From Alphaproteobacteria bacterium (lineage in GTDB: Bacteria > Pseudomonadota > Alphaproteobacteria > Rhizobiales > Aestuariivirgaceae), in the NCBI GenBank assembly GCA_024639035.1, contig JAHEJE010000082.1, positions 1-9,950 of the forward strand: a stretch of 9,950 nucleotides of DNA. Direction: 5' to 3'. Made by a program: the position numbers and the translations under genes. The notes beneath the pieces are model-generated. The model ran no database searches, was not told the DNA's origin, and was given only the letters and a program-made list of their open reading frames with translations. This document shows, in pieces, positions 7,418 through 9,950 of the stretch. Position 1 is the stretch's first letter, and each line of letters begins with the position of its first letter.

Positions 7418-7423
7418 GCATGG

Positions 7424-7888
7424 ATGCCAAACGTAGCAATGACGGTGAACGGCACGGCGGTGAGCGGCACCGTGGAAGCCCGCACGTTGCTGGTCGATTT
7501 CCTGCGCGATGATCTCAAACTGACCGGCACCCATGTCGGTTGCGACACCAGCCAGTGCGGGGCATGTGTGGTGCATGTCGATGGCAAGGCGATCAAGGCG
7601 TGCACGGCATTGGCCGTGGCCTGCGAAGGGGCCGAGGTGACGACCATCGAGGGTATCGCCAGGGACGGCACGCTGCACCCGATGCAGGAGGCGTTCAGGA
7701 CCCACCATGGGCTGCAATGCGGGTTCTGCACGCCCGGCATGATCATGTCGGGGATCGATATCGCCAGGCGCAAGGGCAAGGCGCTGACGGCGGAAGTGAT
7801 CCGGGCCGAACTGGACGGCAACATCTGCCGGTGCACCGGCTACCACACTATCGTCAAGTCGATCCAGGACGGTGCGGCCAGGATGTAG
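7424..7888 (+). CDS. Molybdenum hydroxylase small subunit, two [2Fe-2S] clusters (CoxS-like)
   Basis: The product is 154 residues, the usual length for this subunit, which passes electrons from the Mo site to FAD. Residues about 4-78 are a plant-type ferredoxin domain with cluster ligands C40, C45, C48 (CDTSQCGAC) and C60. Residues about 85-150 are the second [2Fe-2S] domain with C99 and C102 (LQCGFCTPGM) and C135 and C137 (NICRCTGYH). All eight cysteines are present. The start MPNVAMTVNGT matches family N-termini and has a good ribosome binding site. It is first in a plus-strand operon: CoxM-like, two XdhC parts and MocA follow. The family includes CO dehydrogenase, xanthine dehydrogenase and related enzymes; substrate choice lies in the large subunit, which is not in this window. 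The sequence is most like CoxS/CutS-type proteins. Confidence 0.95.
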   Translation: MPNVAMTVNGTAVSGTVEARTLLVDFLRDDLKLTGTHVGCDTSQCGACVVHVDGKAIKACTALAVACEGAEVTTIEGIARDGTLHPMQEAFRTHHGLQCGFCTPGMIMSGIDIARRKGKALTAEVIRAELDGNICRCTGYHTIVKSIQDGAARM

Positions 7889-7916
7889 GCGCCGGCGGCA
7901 AGCGGGTAGCCGGCGC
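7889..7916 (+). promoter_or_regulatory. Perfect 8-bp GC inverted repeat (stem-loop) in the spacer between small and medium subunit genes
   Basis: GCGCCGGC (7889-7896) and GCCGGCGC (7909-7916) are exact reverse complements around a 12-nt loop. The stem starts right after the TAG of the small subunit gene and is all G/C. No T-run follows, so it is not a classical intrinsic terminator. It may act as an mRNA-stabilising or attenuating hairpin, or be a remnant of whatever once occupied this spacer. Confidence 0.7.
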
Positions 7917-7939
7917 AGGAAATTTGCAAGGGTAAGGCC

Positions 7940-8731
7940 ATGTACGACTTCACCTACCACCGCCCGAGCGAACTGGCCGAGGCCGTCAGGCTGATCAGGG
8001 CGCACGCGGACGGTACGGTCATGTCCGGTGGCATGACCCTGATCCCGACGATGAAGCAGCGGCTTGCGGCGCCGAGCGATATCATCGACCTCAGCGGGCT
8101 GGGGCTCAGCGGGATCGAGGTGCTGAAAGACAAGGTGATCATCGGGGCCGGTACCACCCATGCCGAGGTCGCCGATGACGAGGATTTGCAGAAAGCCATC
8201 CCGGCGCTGGCCGGGCTTGCCGGGGGGATTGGCGACCCGCATGTCCGCAACCGGGGAACGATCGGCGGTTCGATTGCCAACAACGACCCGGCTGCCGACT
8301 ACCCGGCCGGGCTGCTCGGGCTGGGTGCCACGGTGATCACGTCTGAGCGGAGAATGTCGGCGGACGAGTTCTTCATCGGCTTGTTCGAAACCGCGCTCGA
8401 GCGCGATGAAATCATAACGGCGGTGGAGTTCCCGATCCCGGTCAGGGCCGGCTACGCGACGTTTGCCAATCCGGCCTCGCGCTATGCCGTGGTCGGCGTC
8501 TTCGTGGCAGACCGGGGCCGCGAGGTGCGGGTGGCCGTCACCGGCGCGGGTCCTGGGGTGTTCCGGCACACGGCAATGGAAACGGCGCTGCAAGATGCCT
8601 TCGCGGCCTCCTCGCTGGACGGTATTTCAACATCCGCCGACGATCTGAACGCGGATATTCATGCAACGGCCGAGTATCGCGCCCATCTCGTCGGGGTGAT
8701 GGCCAGGCGTGCGCTTGCGGCGGCCAGATAG
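7940..8731 (+). CDS. Molybdenum hydroxylase medium subunit, FAD-binding (CoxM-like)
   Basis: The product is 263 residues, slightly short of the roughly 270-290 usual for CoxM/CutM. It carries FAD and hands electrons from the [2Fe-2S] subunit to the acceptor. Residues about 1-170 are the FAD-binding domain with two flavin loops: SGGMTLIPTMKQRL (29-42) and TIGGSIANNDPAADYPA (107-123). GDPHVRNRGT precedes the second loop, as in the family. Residues about 172-263 resemble the CO dehydrogenase flavoprotein C-terminal domain (YAVVGVFVA, VAVTGAGPGVFRHTAME). The ATG at 7940 follows AAGGGTAAGG. The gene lies 51 nt after the small subunit and one nucleotide before the first XdhC gene. In S-L-M ordered operons the Mo-binding large subunit sits between these two genes; here it is missing. 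Confidence 0.94.
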   Translation: MYDFTYHRPSELAEAVRLIRAHADGTVMSGGMTLIPTMKQRLAAPSDIIDLSGLGLSGIEVLKDKVIIGAGTTHAEVADDEDLQKAIPALAGLAGGIGDPHVRNRGTIGGSIANNDPAADYPAGLLGLGATVITSERRMSADEFFIGLFETALERDEIITAVEFPIPVRAGYATFANPASRYAVVGVFVADRGREVRVAVTGAGPGVFRHTAMETALQDAFAASSLDGISTSADDLNADIHATAEYRAHLVGVMARRALAAAR

Positions 8732-8732
8732 C

Positions 8733-9059
8733 ATGCATGATGTCCTCTTTGCCGCGAACGACTGGCTGCAGCAGGGCCGAAAGGTCGCGCTGGCCACGGT
8801 GATCGAGACCTGGGGCTCGGCACCGCAGCCGGTCGGTTCGCGGCTGTTGATCGACAGGGATGGCGATTTTCTCGGATCGGTGTCCGGTGGCTGCGTTGAA
8901 GGCGCGGTGATTTCCGAGGCCATCGATGTGATCGACAGCGGCAATTGCAGGGTGCTCGAATTCGGCGTGGCCGATGAAACGGCCTGGGAGGTCGGGCTTG
9001 CCTGCGGCGGTCGTATCAGAATCTTTGTCGAGGCACTCGATAAGGCCGGTCAGCCATGA
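8733..9059 (+). CDS. XdhC-type molybdenum hydroxylase maturation factor, N-terminal (XdhC/CoxI) part as a separate gene
   Basis: The product is 108 residues and matches only the N-terminal XdhC_CoxI domain. It has ALATVIETWGSAPQPVGSR (19-37), GSVSGGCVEGA (48-58, with C54) and ETAWEVGLACGG (82-93, with C91). XdhC proteins bind the molybdenum cofactor, help its sulfuration and insert it into the apo-hydroxylase. The ATG at 8733 begins one base after the medium subunit stop; an upstream in-frame ATG at 8709 would overlap that gene. The stop overlaps the next start as ATGA (9056-9059). The usual single-chain XdhC is about 280-340 residues, so the function is split across this gene and the next. 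The clean overlap and good N- and C-termini suggest a natural split, not a frameshift. To my knowledge split XdhC genes occur in other alphaproteobacteria. Confidence 0.9.
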   Translation: MHDVLFAANDWLQQGRKVALATVIETWGSAPQPVGSRLLIDRDGDFLGSVSGGCVEGAVISEAIDVIDSGNCRVLEFGVADETAWEVGLACGGRIRIFVEALDKAGQP

Positions 9060-9766
9060 ACAGCGAAACCCTCCAGAGGCTGCTGCAGGCACAGCGCGGG
9101 CGCGAACCGGTGGCCATGGTAACGGCGTTGCACAGCGGCGCGCAGCGGATCGTTTGCGCGCGGCAAGCGGCTGACGATGAGTTCGGCGCGGTGATTGTCG
9201 ATGGCTTCCGGTCTGACAGGAGCACTGTGCAATCCAATGCTGCCGGGGAACATTTCGTCGAGATTTTCAACCCCAAACTCCGGCTGATCGTGATCGGTGC
9301 GGTGCATATCGCCCAGAGCCTGGTGCCGATGGCCACGGCGGCCGGCTACCAGGTCAGCGTGATCGATCCGCGTGCGGCATTTGCCACTGCGGAGCGGTTT
9401 CCGGGGGCTGAGGTCGTGGCGGAGTGGCCGGACGAGGTGTTGCCGGGCCTCGGGCTGGATGCGCGCTGTGGCTTTGTCGCCCTGACCCACGATCCGAAGA
9501 TCGATGACCCGGCACTCGGCCTGGCGCTGCAATCCGATTGTTTCTATATCGGTGCCCTGGGGTCGAGGAAAACCCAGGCGGCGCGGCGCGAACGGCTCGT
9601 TGCGGCCGGCTTTGCAGACGCGGCCCTGGCGCGCATCGCCGGGCCGGTTGGCCTTGACATCGGGGCGCGCGGGGCACCGGAAATCGCGATCTCGATCATG
9701 GCGGAAATGACCATGTGTCTGCGCCACGGCGGTGCCGGCCATGACATCCGGCGAGATGACAGGTGA
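9056..9766 (+). CDS. XdhC-type maturation factor, C-terminal Rossmann-domain part
   Basis: The product is 236 residues. A short N-terminal region (1-70) leads into a Rossmann-like XdhC C-terminal domain: LIVIGAVHIAQ (77-87), VIDPRAAF (102-109), LTHDPKIDDPAL (143-154), YIGALGSRKT (164-173) and GLDIGARGAPEIAISIMAEM near residue 205. It should work with the preceding 108-residue protein in molybdenum cofactor binding and sulfuration before insertion into the hydroxylase. The glycine loop reads G81-A82-V83-H84, with Val where GxG would have the second Gly; I believe this is common in split XdhC proteins but cannot check. The gene overlaps the previous gene by ATGA and the next by GTGA (9763-9766), so all three are translationally coupled. 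Confidence 0.91.
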   Translation: MNSETLQRLLQAQRGREPVAMVTALHSGAQRIVCARQAADDEFGAVIVDGFRSDRSTVQSNAAGEHFVEIFNPKLRLIVIGAVHIAQSLVPMATAAGYQVSVIDPRAAFATAERFPGAEVVAEWPDEVLPGLGLDARCGFVALTHDPKIDDPALGLALQSDCFYIGALGSRKTQAARRERLVAAGFADAALARIAGPVGLDIGARGAPEIAISIMAEMTMCLRHGGAGHDIRRDDR

Positions 9767-9950
9767 AAAGGGTTGGCGCCGTCGTTCTTGCCGCCGGTCT
9801 ATCGTCGCGGATGGGTGGGCAGAACAAGCTGCTGGCGGATCTGAACGGCAGACCGGTTCTGGCGCATGTGCTGGCGGCGATTGCGTCATCGGATGTCGCC
9901 CATGCGGTCGTGGTTACCGGGCATGACGCCTGGCAAGTTATGGATGTGAT
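9763..9950 (+). CDS. mocA: MocA/MobA-like molybdenum cofactor nucleotidyltransferase, N-terminal fragment
   Basis: The first 62 codons are present; the rest lies beyond the right edge. The start is GTG at 9763, overlapping the XdhC C-part stop as GTGA. The ATG at 9756 is out of frame. Residues 4-25 give the nucleotidyltransferase signature VVLAAGLSSRMGGQNKLL, with the glycine-rich loop, R16 and K22 that bind the nucleotide. In the family, MocA transfers CMP to Mo-molybdopterin, making the dinucleotide form used by xanthine dehydrogenase and CO dehydrogenase type enzymes. Position after xdhC and the hydroxylase subunits favours MocA over MobA, which makes the guanine form, and over an unrelated sugar nucleotidyltransferase. 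The MobA domain begins at residue 1, so an N-terminal molybdopterin-binding fusion is excluded. Confidence 0.85.
   Translation, partial: MKRVGAVVLAAGLSSRMGGQNKLLADLNGRPVLAHVLAAIASSDVAHAVVVTGHDAWQVMDV

Larger units (their letters stand above)
7197..7423. other. Divergent intergenic region between the DUF4399 gene and the molybdenum hydroxylase operon
   Basis: About 227 bp separate the two divergent start codons, so promoters for both directions should lie here. I see no strong sigma-70 pair. The plus strand holds TTGACCA twice, at 7308-7314 and 7342-7348 (34 bp between starts). The first could be a -35 element, but no good -10 sits 16-18 bp downstream. A relatively AT-rich patch (7346-7360) stands out from the GC-rich surroundings. 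No regulator gene is next to it. Confidence 0.5.

Noticed and set aside
7889..7916. Intrinsic terminator after the small subunit gene
   Set aside because: The stem is strong but is followed by AGGAAATTTGCAA with no T-run, and the next gene is clearly part of the same pathway.
7193..8593. A 466-codon minus-strand open frame opposite the small and medium subunit genes
   Set aside because: It lies entirely antisense to two clearly recognisable genes, is rich in Arg/His/Pro as shadow frames are, and has no family signature. The frame at 9050-9889 opposite XdhC is rejected for the same reason.
9050..9066. Frameshifted (broken) xdhC
   Set aside because: The two parts join through a clean ATGA overlap, each has a sensible terminus, and the second starts with a normal N-terminal region before its Rossmann fold. 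This fits a natural split better than a mutation.

Overview
This GC-rich window has the codon use, gene families and dense gene packing of an alphaproteobacterium, probably Hyphomicrobiales or Rhodospirillales. That placement is an inference from gene content. There is no RNA gene, insertion sequence, CRISPR array or phage gene. The longest stretch without a gene is about 227 bp (7197-7423).

Left two thirds, minus strand (1-7196). Transcription runs right to left. First comes a small exported DUF4399 protein (7196-6768). After an 81 bp gap follow four consecutive paralogues of one multidomain protein: a class III adenylate cyclase catalytic domain, a TolB-like/COG5616-type domain, and C-terminal TPR repeats. 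The cyclases are 6686-4887, 4890-3154, 3157-1406 and 1409 to beyond the left edge. Each junction is the same 4-bp ATGA stop/start overlap, with no clear Shine-Dalgarno of its own, so the array looks translationally coupled. All four keep every canonical catalytic residue (two metal Asp, the Lys/Asp adenine pair, the transition-state Asn/Arg), and all should make cAMP. The catalytic halves are nearly identical, sharing exact DNA matches up to 50 nt and a 111-nt stretch with 2 mismatches. The TPR halves differ strongly. Which copies resemble each other changes along the catalytic domain, which suggests gene conversion after tandem duplication.

Right third, plus strand (7424-9950). After a divergent intergenic region lies a compact operon for a molybdenum hydroxylase of the CO dehydrogenase/xanthine dehydrogenase family. 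It encodes the [2Fe-2S] small subunit (CoxS-like), the FAD medium subunit (CoxM-like), an XdhC maturation factor split into two overlapping genes, and the start of a MocA-like molybdenum cofactor cytidylyltransferase that runs off the right edge. The large, Mo-binding catalytic subunit (CoxL type) is absent, although the S-then-M order matches the S-L-M layout in which it would sit between them. Its place holds a 51-nt spacer with a perfect 8-bp inverted repeat. The substrate of the enzyme therefore cannot be read from this window.

Most notable are the overlapping four-cyclase array with constant catalytic and variable TPR parts, and the molybdenum hydroxylase operon without its catalytic subunit.
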